DNA from: Thermoplasmatales archaeon
Lineage (GTDB): Archaea > Thermoplasmatota > Thermoplasmata > Methanomassiliicoccales > Methanomethylophilaceae
Length of the DNA stretch: 7,849 nucleotides
Reading direction: 5' to 3'
Assembly: GCA_012522645.1 (NCBI GenBank)
Contig: JAAYKC010000020.1
Span: 1-7,849 of the forward strand
Position 1 is the stretch's first letter. Each line of letters starts with the position of its first letter. The position numbers were made by a program, and so were the translations under genes. The notes under the pieces were generated by a model, which searched no databases, was not told the DNA's origin, and saw only the letters and a program-made list of their open reading frames with translations. Below are positions 1-6,072 of the stretch, piece by piece.

Positions 1-2106
1 AAGACCACCTTCTCTGACAACCTGGTTGCCGGAGCGGGCATGATGTCCGAGGATCTGGCCGGTAAGCAGAGGTTCCTCGACTTCGACGAGCAGGAGTCCG
101 CAAGAGGCATAACCATCAATGCAGCCAATGCATCCATGGTCCACCACTTCGAGGGCAAGGACTATCTGATAAACCTCATCGATACGCCGGGTCACGTTGA
201 CTTCGGCGGTGACGTCACAAGGGCGATGAGAGCTCTCGACGGCGTCTTCATCCTCAGCTGCGCTGTGGAAGGGATCATGCCTCAGACTGAGACGGTCATA
301 AGGCAGGCCCTCAAGGAGCGCGTCAGGCCTCTTCTGTTCATCAACAAGGTAGACAGGATGATCAACGAGCTTCAGGTCACACCTCAGATGATGATAGACA
401 AGTTCGCGAAGATCGTCGCGGAATTCAATAAGAAGATCGTGGAAATACTCCCCGCCCCCCTCAACAAGGAGTGGCAGGTGCACATAGAGGACGGCACGGT
501 CGCCTTCGGTTCCGCTTATCACAACTGGGCGATATCCGCGCCTTACATGAAGAAGTCCGGGATCTCTTTCAAGGACGTATTCGAGTACTGTGCCGCCGGC
601 AACGAGAAGGAGCTTGCCAAGAAATCCCCGCTCCACGAGGTCGTTCTCGGGATGGCCATAAAGCATGTCCCTAACCCGAAGGACGCTCAGAAGATCCGTA
701 TCCCGGTAATATGGAAAGGAGACAAAGAATCCACCGTCGGGAAGCAGATGCTTAACTGCGACCCCAAGGGCGAGATGTCGATGATGGTCACCAAGATCGT
801 CATGGACTCCCACGCGGGAGAGGTCGCCATCGGGAGGATGTTCTCCGGCAGGGTGACGAAGGGCCAGACCCTCTACATAGCCGGAATGCCCAACCCCCAG
901 AGGGTTCAGACCGTTTCGCTCTCAGTGGGAGCCGACCGTGTCCCGGTCGAGTCGTGTGATGCAGGCAACATTGTCGCGGTCACCGGCCTGAAGGATGCGA
1001 TAGCAGGTTCCACAGTATCCTCGGAGAAGGACATGTTCCCCTTCGAGAAGATGACCCACTACTCCGAACCGGTCGTAACGAAGGCCATCGAGGCAAAGCA
1101 CATGAAGGACCTTCCGAAACTGGTGGAGGTCCTGAGGACTATCGCCAAGGCGGACCCGTCCCTCAACGTCGAGATCAACAACGAGACCGGGGAGCACCTG
1201 CTGTCCGGTATGGGGGAGCTGCACCTGGAGATCACCGAGTACCGCATAACCAATGAGCAGGGAGTCGAGATCGTAGCGTCCCCTCCCATCGTGGTCTATC
1301 AGGAAGGGATCAGGAAGGGCAACGTGAATCCCTTCGAGGGCAAGTCCCCCAACAAGCACAACAAATTCTACTTCCTGGTCGAGCCTCTTGAGCAGGGCAT
1401 CATAGATGCCATACACAAGGGGGAGATCGACACGGATTCGAAAGTGAAGGACGTCAAGGCCATGGCCCACACCCTTGCGGAGTTGGGCATGGACAAGGAG
1501 GAGGCGAAAGGTGTCGTGTCCTTCAAGAACAGCAACATACTGCTCGATAACACCAAGGGGATCCAGTACCTCCATGAGACCATGGAGCTGGTGAAGCAGG
1601 CCTTCGACGAGGCCATGGTCAGAGGTCCTCTGGCGAACGAGAAGCTCGCCGGCGTGAAGGTGAGGCTCATGGATGCGAAGCTCCACGAGGACACCATCCA
1701 CAGGGGTCCCGCACAGGTAATACCTGCCGTCAGAGACGGCATATACGGTGCGATATGCCAGGCTGGGAGGATACTCCTGGAGCCTATGCAGAAGGTGTTC
1801 ATCAGCGTCCCCCAGGACAATATGGGAGATGCCGTATCGCTGATCAATCAGCGCCGCGGCACAATACTGGACATGGGCCAGGAGGATGTGCACGCCACGG
1901 TCACCGCCAAGTGCCCCGTTTCCGAGATGTTCGGATTCGCATCGGCCATAAGGGGTTCGACACAGGGGCGTGCGCTGTGGTCCACCGAGAACGCAGGATT
2001 CGAGCAGATCCCCAATGAACTGCAGAGCAAGATAGTGCAGGAAGTCAGGGTTAGAAAAGGACTGAACCCTGAGCCTTATGACGAGAGATACTACGCAGGT
2101 GCGTAG
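1..2106 (+). CDS. fusA: Translation elongation factor 2 (EF-2/EF-G type), 5'-truncated by the window edge
   Basis: Ribosomal translocase GTPase of the cytosol that moves tRNA and mRNA after peptide transfer. The frame is open from base 1, which already lies inside the P-loop (it reads KTTFSDNL, the end of a GHxDHGKTT motif), so about 25-30 N-terminal residues are missing and the ATG at 40 is internal. In window numbering (701 residues seen): switch I RGITI at 35-39, DTPGH at 61-65, NKVD at 115-118, and the G5 GSA at 170-172. Domain III contains SGMGELHLEI. Domain IV has the LHEDTIHRGPAQ loop, whose second His (residue 567, codon 1699-1701) aligns with the diphthamide histidine of archaeal and eukaryotic EF-2. 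The C-terminal domain has FGFASAIRGSTQGRALWSTE. It ends at a TAG stop at the length expected for archaeal EF-2. EF-1A and S10 downstream match the conserved archaeal translation operon. Identity is certain; only the start is unseen. Confidence 0.98.
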   Translation, partial: KTTFSDNLVAGAGMMSEDLAGKQRFLDFDEQESARGITINAANASMVHHFEGKDYLINLIDTPGHVDFGGDVTRAMRALDGVFILSCAVEGIMPQTETVIRQALKERVRPLLFINKVDRMINELQVTPQMMIDKFAKIVAEFNKKIVEILPAPLNKEWQVHIEDGTVAFGSAYHNWAISAPYMKKSGISFKDVFEYCAAGNEKELAKKSPLHEVVLGMAIKHVPNPKDAQKIRIPVIWKGDKESTVGKQMLNCDPKGEMSMMVTKIVMDSHAGEVAIGRMFSGRVTKGQTLYIAGMPNPQRVQTVSLSVGADRVPVESCDAGNIVAVTGLKDAIAGSTVSSEKDMFPFEKMTHYSEPVVTKAIEAKHMKDLPKLVEVLRTIAKADPSLNVEINNETGEHLLSGMGELHLEITEYRITNEQGVEIVASPPIVVYQEGIRKGNVNPFEGKSPNKHNKFYFLVEPLEQGIIDAIHKGEIDTDSKVKDVKAMAHTLAELGMDKEEAKGVVSFKNSNILLDNTKGIQYLHETMELVKQAFDEAMVRGPLANEKLAGVKVRLMDAKLHEDTIHRGPAQVIPAVRDGIYGAICQAGRILLEPMQKVFISVPQDNMGDAVSLINQRRGTILDMGQEDVHATVTAKCPVSEMFGFASAIRGSTQGRALWSTENAGFEQIPNELQSKIVQEVRVRKGLNPEPYDERYYAGA

Positions 2107-2112
2107 GGTAAG

Positions 2113-2160
2113 GTTAAATACAAAACACTATATGGAGAAACCCAGACAGTCCTATATAAG
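2113..2160 (+). promoter_or_regulatory. AT-rich promoter region of tuf with several TATA-like elements
   Basis: The 75-bp gap between EF-2 and EF-1A is clearly richer in A and T than the flanking genes. It holds three TATA-like strings: ttaaata (2114-2120), ctatat (2128-2133) and tatataag (2153-2160). With the usual archaeal spacing of about 25 bp from TATA centre to start site, the first would give a short leader containing the ribosome binding site, and the third would put the start near the ATG itself. A separate promoter for EF-1A is common in archaea, but which element is used cannot be told from sequence alone. Confidence 0.5.
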
Positions 2161-2167
2161 GTAAAAT

Positions 2168-2173
2168 AAGGAG
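2168..2173 (+). promoter_or_regulatory. Ribosome binding site of tuf
   Basis: AAGGAG lies 8 nt before the ATG at 2182. This is a strong Shine-Dalgarno match and fixes the EF-1A start. It also implies a leadered tuf mRNA, favouring one of the upstream TATA elements over the one at 2153-2160. Confidence 0.75.
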
Positions 2174-2181
2174 AAATCGAG

Positions 2182-3444
2182 ATGGCAGAGAAAGAGCACA
2201 TGAACTTGGTCGTCATCGGTCACGTCGACCACGGAAAGTCCACGCTTACTGGAAGGATTCTTCTGGAGACCGGTGCAATCGACCCTCACATAGTTGAGAA
2301 ATACAAGAAGCAGGCAGAGGAGAAAGGAAAAGGATCCTTCTTCTTCGCATGGGTCATGGACGGCCTCAAAGAGGAGAGGGAGAGAGGAGTCACCATCGAT
2401 GTAGGGCACCAGAAGTTCTACACCGACAAATACTACTTCACGGTCATTGACGCACCCGGTCACAGGGACTTCGTCAAGAACATGATCACCGGTACCAGCC
2501 AGGCTGACGCCGCGATCATAACCTGCTCCGCGATAGAGGGGCCCCAGGCGCAGACGAAAGAGCACATCTTCCTCGCCACGACCCTGGGCGTCAAGCAGAT
2601 CATAGTCGCCATCAACAAGATGGACGCTGTGAAGTACGACGAGGCCAAGTACAAGGAGGCAGTGGAGGGAATGTCCAAGCTCATGGCCATGGTAGGGATA
2701 AAGACCGCTGAGATCCCCTTCATACCCACTTCCGCCTACATGGGAGACAATATCAAGGAGGCATCCGCCAACACGCCCTGGTACAAGGGCCCGACCATGA
2801 TACAGGCACTCGATGCCCTCAAGGTCCCTGACAAGCAGACCGACAAGCCCCTCAGGCTGCCGGTCCAGGATGTCTACACCATCACCGGTATCGGAACCGT
2901 CCCTGTCGGCAGGGTCGAGACCGGCGTGCTGAAGGCCAACATGAAGGTTTCCTTCCAGCCTGCCAATATCGTCGGTGAGGTCAAATCCATCGAGATGCAC
3001 CACGAGGTGCTTCCCCAGGCCCTTCCCGGAGACAACGTCGGATTCAACGTCCGCGGTGTAGCCAAGAACGACATCAAGAGGGGAGACGTTGCAGGCCCGG
3101 TCGACAATCCGCCGTCCGTTGCCAAGACGTTCACCGCACAGATCGTGGTCCTGAACCACCCGTCCGTCATGACCGTCGGTTACACCCCGGTGTTCCACTG
3201 CCACACCACGCAGACTGCGTGCAGGTTCGTGGAGCTCGTGAAGACCATCGACCCCAAGACCGGACAGACCAAGCAGGAGCACCCTGACTACCTGAAGACC
3301 GGCGACATAGCCATTGTGAAGGTAGCACCCACGAAGCCCATGGTCATAGAGCCCGCCAAGGAGTTCCCTCCTCTCGGAAGGTTCGCCATAAGGGACATGG
3401 GCCAGACCGTTGCGGCTGGAATGTGCATCTCCGTAGAGAAGTAA
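2182..3444 (+). CDS. tuf: Translation elongation factor 1-alpha (EF-1A / EF-Tu), 420 aa
   Basis: Cytosolic GTPase that carries aminoacyl-tRNA to the ribosomal A site. The full set of G motifs is present: GHVDHGKST (13-21), switch I ERERGVTID (66-73), DAPGH (90-94), NKMD (145-148) and the SAYMGDN G5 region (184-190). Two beta-barrel domains follow, with GIGTVPVGRVETG (about 236-248) in domain 2 and HPSVMTVGYTPVFHCHT (about 326-342) in domain 3. The protein ends with GRFAIRDMGQTVAAGMCISVEK-like sequence typical of the family. Length is close to that of other archaeal EF-1A proteins (about 420-435 aa). Between SAIE (116-119) and TKEH it has only the short GPQAQ (120-124), not the longer insert known from Crenarchaeota and eukaryotes, supporting a euryarchaeal source. 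It starts at an ATG with a good ribosome binding site, follows EF-2 by 75 bp and precedes S10 by 21 bp. Confidence 0.99.
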   Translation: MAEKEHMNLVVIGHVDHGKSTLTGRILLETGAIDPHIVEKYKKQAEEKGKGSFFFAWVMDGLKEERERGVTIDVGHQKFYTDKYYFTVIDAPGHRDFVKNMITGTSQADAAIITCSAIEGPQAQTKEHIFLATTLGVKQIIVAINKMDAVKYDEAKYKEAVEGMSKLMAMVGIKTAEIPFIPTSAYMGDNIKEASANTPWYKGPTMIQALDALKVPDKQTDKPLRLPVQDVYTITGIGTVPVGRVETGVLKANMKVSFQPANIVGEVKSIEMHHEVLPQALPGDNVGFNVRGVAKNDIKRGDVAGPVDNPPSVAKTFTAQIVVLNHPSVMTVGYTPVFHCHTTQTACRFVELVKTIDPKTGQTKQEHPDYLKTGDIAIVKVAPTKPMVIEPAKEFPPLGRFAIRDMGQTVAAGMCISVEK

Positions 3445-3453
3445 GGTCTCAGG

Positions 3454-3458
3454 AAGGA
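3454..3458 (+). promoter_or_regulatory. Ribosome binding site of the S10 gene
   Basis: AAGGA within aggaagga lies 7 nt before the ATG at 3466, in the 21-bp gap after tuf. The short gap has no room for a promoter, so S10 is most likely translated from the tuf transcript. Confidence 0.6.
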
Positions 3459-3465
3459 AATCGAT

Positions 3466-3780
3466 ATGTCACAGCGTGCCAGAATCTCGCTTAGCGGGAC
3501 AGATGCATCCAAGGTCGACAGTGTATGCCGTCAGATCAAGGATATCTCGCAGAAGACGGGTGTTGCGATGCATGGGCCCATACCGCTTCCCACGAAGAAG
3601 CTCAAGGTCCCCTGCAGGAAGAGCCCTGACGGAGAAGGCAGCGAGACCTGGGATCGTTGGGAGATGCGCATCCACAAGAGGCTCATCGACCTTGATGCCG
3701 ACGAGCGTGCTCTCAAGCAGCTCATGAGGATACAGGTCCCCGACGGCGTGAACATAGAGATTGTACTTCGTACGGTCTGA
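3466..3780 (+). CDS. rpsJ: Small-subunit ribosomal protein S10 (uS10), 104 aa
   Basis: Structural protein of the 30S head. It shows the family hallmarks: an N-terminal RARISLSGTDASKVDSVC strand-helix, the long loop MHGPIPLPTKKLKVPCRKSP (about 35-54) that reaches into the ribosome, and WEMRIHKRLIDL (about 65-76) followed by a C-terminal strand ending in VNIEIVLRTV. The DGEGSETWDRWEMRIHKR segment is the archaeal/eukaryotic form (S20e-like). Length matches archaeal S10 (about 102-105 aa). In archaea S10 commonly sits directly after EF-1A rather than in the large S10 operon of bacteria, exactly as here. It appears to be the last gene of this transcription unit, being followed by a strong hairpin. 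It ends at TGA. Confidence 0.98.
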   Translation: MSQRARISLSGTDASKVDSVCRQIKDISQKTGVAMHGPIPLPTKKLKVPCRKSPDGEGSETWDRWEMRIHKRLIDLDADERALKQLMRIQVPDGVNIEIVLRTV

Positions 3781-3800
3781 AATCCTTTAATCGATTTCTC

Positions 3801-3840
3801 GGGCCGCACCCCCCGGGGTGCGGCCCACATACATTTTATT
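3801..3840 (+). terminator. GC-rich hairpin plus T-rich stretch after the translation operon
   Basis: GGGCCGCACCCC (3801-3812) and GGGGTGCGGCCC (3815-3826) are perfect inverted copies, giving a 12-bp stem around a 2-nt CC gap, in practice an 11-bp stem with a 4-nt loop. A T-rich run (attttatt, 3833-3840) follows within 10 bp. It lies 20 bp after the S10 stop and looks like a bacterial intrinsic terminator. In archaea T-tracts are the main termination signal, so the stem may instead protect the mRNA 3' end. Confidence 0.7.
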
Positions 3841-3842
3841 AT
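3833..3842 (+). promoter_or_regulatory. Candidate TATA box of ilvD
   Basis: attttattat is the best TATA-like string upstream of ilvD. Its centre (about 3837) is about 32 bp before the ATG at 3869, so a start site 23-27 bp downstream would fall at about 3860-3864 and give a leader of only a few bases. There is no Shine-Dalgarno sequence before that ATG, consistent with leaderless translation. The element overlaps the T-rich tail of the preceding hairpin. Confidence 0.5.
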
Positions 3843-3856
3843 CGTGATTGAATTCC

Positions 3857-3871
3857 CATTTGATTCAAATG
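3857..3871 (+). repeat. 15-bp palindrome spanning the ilvD start codon; candidate operator
   Basis: CATTTGATTCAAATG is a perfect inverted repeat with 7-bp arms around a central T at 3864. The last three bases are the probable ilvD ATG. A further half-site, TTGAAT (3848-3853), lies upstream and is an exact inverted copy of ATTCAA (3863-3868). The position, just downstream of the TATA box and over the predicted transcription start, is where archaeal repressors often bind. Function is inferred only; a 15-bp palindrome could occur by chance. Confidence 0.4.
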
Positions 3872-5515
3872 AGGAGTGACAGTGTCAAGCTGGGTCTGGA
3901 CAAGGCCCCCGCAAGAAGCCTTCTTAGGGCGGACGGTCTGAAGGATGAGGATTTCGGGAAGCCGTTCATAGGCATAGCCAACTCCTGGAATGAGATCGTT
4001 CCCGGTCACATACATCTGAACGAGATCGCCGCGGCCGTCAGAGAGGGGATCATCGAAGCCGGAGGGTACCCGTTCACATTCGGTGTCCCGGCAGTGTGCG
4101 ACGGCATAGCGATGGGGCACGAGGGCATGAGATACTCCCTCATCTCCAGAGAGGTCATATCAGATTGCTGCGAGGTCATGGTCCAGGGCCACGCCCTTGA
4201 CGGTTGGGTCGGCATAACCAATTGCGATAAGGTCACCCCGGGGATGCTCATGGCCGCCGGGAGGATGAATGTGCCGGCGATAATGGTCACAGGGGGTGCC
4301 ATGGAGGTCGGGAAGGACGGGGATGAGAACCTGGATCTCCAATCGGTCTTCGAGGCTCTCGGAGAGCACTCCGCAGGGAAGGTGGATGAGGATCACGTCA
4401 GGAAGATCGAATGCAGGGCCTGTCCCGGCAGAGGGAGCTGCTCAGGCCTCTTCACCGCCAACACCATGGCATGTCTCACCGAAGCGATGGGCCTCAGCCT
4501 TCCCGGATGCGGCACTACGCTGGCGACAGACCCGGAGAAGCTGAGGATCGCGAAGGAGTCCGGGCGCAGGATAGTGGAACTGGTGCTCAGGGGCATCAGA
4601 CCCAGGGATGTCGTCGGTCCCGCATCGCTCCGCAACGCCGTGCGGGTCGATATGGCGATAGGGGGATCCACGAACACCGCTCTTCACATACCTGCGATAT
4701 CGAAGGATTTCGGATGCGATGTAGGGCTGGAGGACTTCGACAGGATATCCAAGGAGGTGCCGCACATAACGAGCATCCGCCCATCAGGGTCGTACTGCAT
4801 AGAGGACCTGGATGATGCAGGGGGAGTTCCGGCGGTCATGAACAGGCTCTCAGATATCCTCGAGGATGCGCCGACGGTCTCCGGGAGGTCGATCAAAGAG
4901 ATAGCAGGGGATGCGAAGGTATCGGACGGGGAGATCATACGCCCGTTGGACAATCCATATCATGAGCAGGGCGGAATAGCCGTTCTGAAAGGGAACCTGG
5001 CCCCTATGGGGTCCGTTGTGAAGCAGGCCGCGGTCAGTCCTGCCATGATGAGGTTCTCGGGGAAGGCGAAGGTCTTCGACGGAGAGGCATCGGCCACAGA
5101 GGCGATACTGTCCGGGGCAGTTGTCCCGGGCGATGTGGTGATAATAAGATATGAAGGGCCGAAGGGGGCGCCCGGCATGCCGGAGATGCTGTCCCCCACC
5201 AGCCTGATAATAGGCAGAGGCCTGGGGGATTCGGTGGCCCTGATAACAGACGGAAGGTTCTCCGGAGCGTCCAGAGGGGGTGCCATAGGGCATGTCTCCC
5301 CGGAGGCGTATGAGGGCGGACCCATAGCGGCGATCCGGGACGGGGACATCGTGGACATAGACATACCCGGGAGGACCATCAGCGTAAGGCTGTCAGATGA
5401 GGAGATAAGCGAACGGCTCTCGAAGACAGCGCCTCCTGAGAAGGAGATAACCGGGGTTCAGAGGAAGTACCGCAGGCTGGTCTCGAACGGAGCCAACGGC
5501 GCCTATCTGGGGTGA
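3869..5515 (+). CDS. ilvD: Dihydroxy-acid dehydratase, 548 aa
   Basis: Converts 2,3-dihydroxyisovalerate and 2,3-dihydroxy-3-methylvalerate to the 2-keto acids that lead to valine, leucine and isoleucine; a cytosolic Fe-S enzyme. The frame extends upstream to TTG at 3848, but family members begin near MRSDxVKxG, so I chose the ATG at 3869. Motifs: VPGHIHL (44-50), CDGIAMGHEGM (77-87, with D78 a Mg ligand), NCDKVTPGM (118-126, with C119 for the cluster, D120 and K121 for Mg), ACPGRGSCSGLFTANTM (184-200, cluster C191), GGSTNT (265-270), PEMLSPT (438-444, E439) and TDGRFSG (460-466, with S465 in the place of the catalytic base). Position 46, a cluster Cys in the well-studied [2Fe-2S] members, is Gly, as in E. 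coli IlvD. Length matches archaeal IlvD (about 550 aa). It appears to head a unit with two membrane genes; its GGTGA stop region is followed closely by the next gene. Confidence 0.97.
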   Translation: MRSDSVKLGLDKAPARSLLRADGLKDEDFGKPFIGIANSWNEIVPGHIHLNEIAAAVREGIIEAGGYPFTFGVPAVCDGIAMGHEGMRYSLISREVISDCCEVMVQGHALDGWVGITNCDKVTPGMLMAAGRMNVPAIMVTGGAMEVGKDGDENLDLQSVFEALGEHSAGKVDEDHVRKIECRACPGRGSCSGLFTANTMACLTEAMGLSLPGCGTTLATDPEKLRIAKESGRRIVELVLRGIRPRDVVGPASLRNAVRVDMAIGGSTNTALHIPAISKDFGCDVGLEDFDRISKEVPHITSIRPSGSYCIEDLDDAGGVPAVMNRLSDILEDAPTVSGRSIKEIAGDAKVSDGEIIRPLDNPYHEQGGIAVLKGNLAPMGSVVKQAAVSPAMMRFSGKAKVFDGEASATEAILSGAVVPGDVVIIRYEGPKGAPGMPEMLSPTSLIIGRGLGDSVALITDGRFSGASRGGAIGHVSPEAYEGGPIAAIRDGDIVDIDIPGRTISVRLSDEEISERLSKTAPPEKEITGVQRKYRRLVSNGANGAYLG

Positions 5516-5535
5516 CCCGAACATCCTTTCGGCAC

Positions 5536-5541
5536 AGGAGG
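5536..5541 (+). promoter_or_regulatory. Ribosome binding site of the small PH-domain membrane gene
   Basis: AGGAGG is a full Shine-Dalgarno match in the 29-bp gap after ilvD. It is 3 nt from the ATG at 5545 and 12 nt from the ATG at 5554, neither ideal, but it argues against the GTG at 5512 that overlaps the ilvD stop and has no such site. Confidence 0.55.
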
Positions 5542-5544
5542 AGC

Positions 5545-6072
5545 ATGAGTGATATGATGGCATCCGAGGATTTCGCAATAGGTGAGGACGGTCTCACCAA
5601 GGACGGATACAGGGCGCTGGAGAAAAGAGCCAGGGCCGCAATGTATGTGAGAAGTGCGATAATCCTGGCAGTGTCTCTTGTGATCTGTGGGATACTGCTC
5701 ATATTCTACGGGGAGACAGGATGGGACCGTATATTCCTGATGCCCGTTCCAGCGGTGATGATAATCCTGGCCGCCTACCTGCTGATATCACCTGCGATAT
5801 ACTATGCCCGTTACCGGTACAGGATCGAAGAGGACAGGATAGATGTGAGGCGCGGTATCATCTTCATACGCCATGAGATCGTGCCTGTGGAAAGGATACA
5901 CCAGATAGAGGTGTTCCGGGGTCCGATAAACAATCTGTTCGGTCTTGCGGACGTGACCATTACCACGGCGGGGGGATTGGCCCACATCCGGCATCTTGAG
6001 CGCGGCGTGGCAGAGGATATCGCCGACAGCCTCAATGATCATATCAATAAGATCCTCAAAGAGAGGGACTGA
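5545..6072 (+). CDS. Membrane protein with one bacterial PH-like (bPH_2/DUF304) domain, YdbS-like, about 175 aa
   Basis: Numbering from the ATG at 5545. A hydrophilic N-terminal stretch (1-33) precedes two membrane segments (about 35-55 and 64-86) and a soluble domain (about 90-172). The latter carries the bPH_2 signature: RYRIEEDRIDVRRGIIFIRH, then EIVPVERIHQIEV and a short GPINNLFGLADVTITTAGG strand pair. This is the architecture of Bacillus YdbS. The family's biochemical role is poorly defined; in Bacillus subtilis the ydbST pair has been linked to envelope stress and resistance to an antimicrobial peptide. The next gene overlaps its stop by one base (TGATG), so the two are translationally coupled and probably form one membrane complex. 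The exact start is uncertain: ATGs at 5554 and 5557 or the GTG at 5512 are alternatives. Family assignment is from motif recognition. Confidence 0.85.
   Translation: MSDMMASEDFAIGEDGLTKDGYRALEKRARAAMYVRSAIILAVSLVICGILLIFYGETGWDRIFLMPVPAVMIILAAYLLISPAIYYARYRYRIEEDRIDVRRGIIFIRHEIVPVERIHQIEVFRGPINNLFGLADVTITTAGGLAHIRHLERGVAEDIADSLNDHINKILKERD

Noticed and set aside
40..42. ATG at 40 as the EF-2 start
   Set aside because: The frame is open from base 1 and reads the end of the GTPase P-loop, so the true start lies upstream of the window.
922..1893. Open frame of 323 codons on the - strand opposite EF-2
   Set aside because: Same cause as above; the + strand frame is unmistakably EF-2 and the antisense product has no recognisable motifs.
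2152..3282. Long open frame of 376 codons on the - strand opposite EF-1A
   Set aside because: It is a shadow of the highly biased tuf codons, which avoid the triplets that would give stops on the other strand. Its translation is low-complexity (rich in Leu, Gly, Val, Asp, His) and resembles no family I know.
4850..5379. Antisense open frames opposite ilvD
   Set aside because: Several overlapping frames lie here at once, a sign of high-GC codon bias; the + strand IlvD motifs run through the whole region.
5512..5514. GTG overlapping the ilvD stop as the start of the small PH-domain gene
   Set aside because: It has no ribosome binding site, and the extra 11 residues (TRTSFRHRR-like) are encoded across the strong AGGAGG at 5536-5541, which better serves an ATG just downstream.
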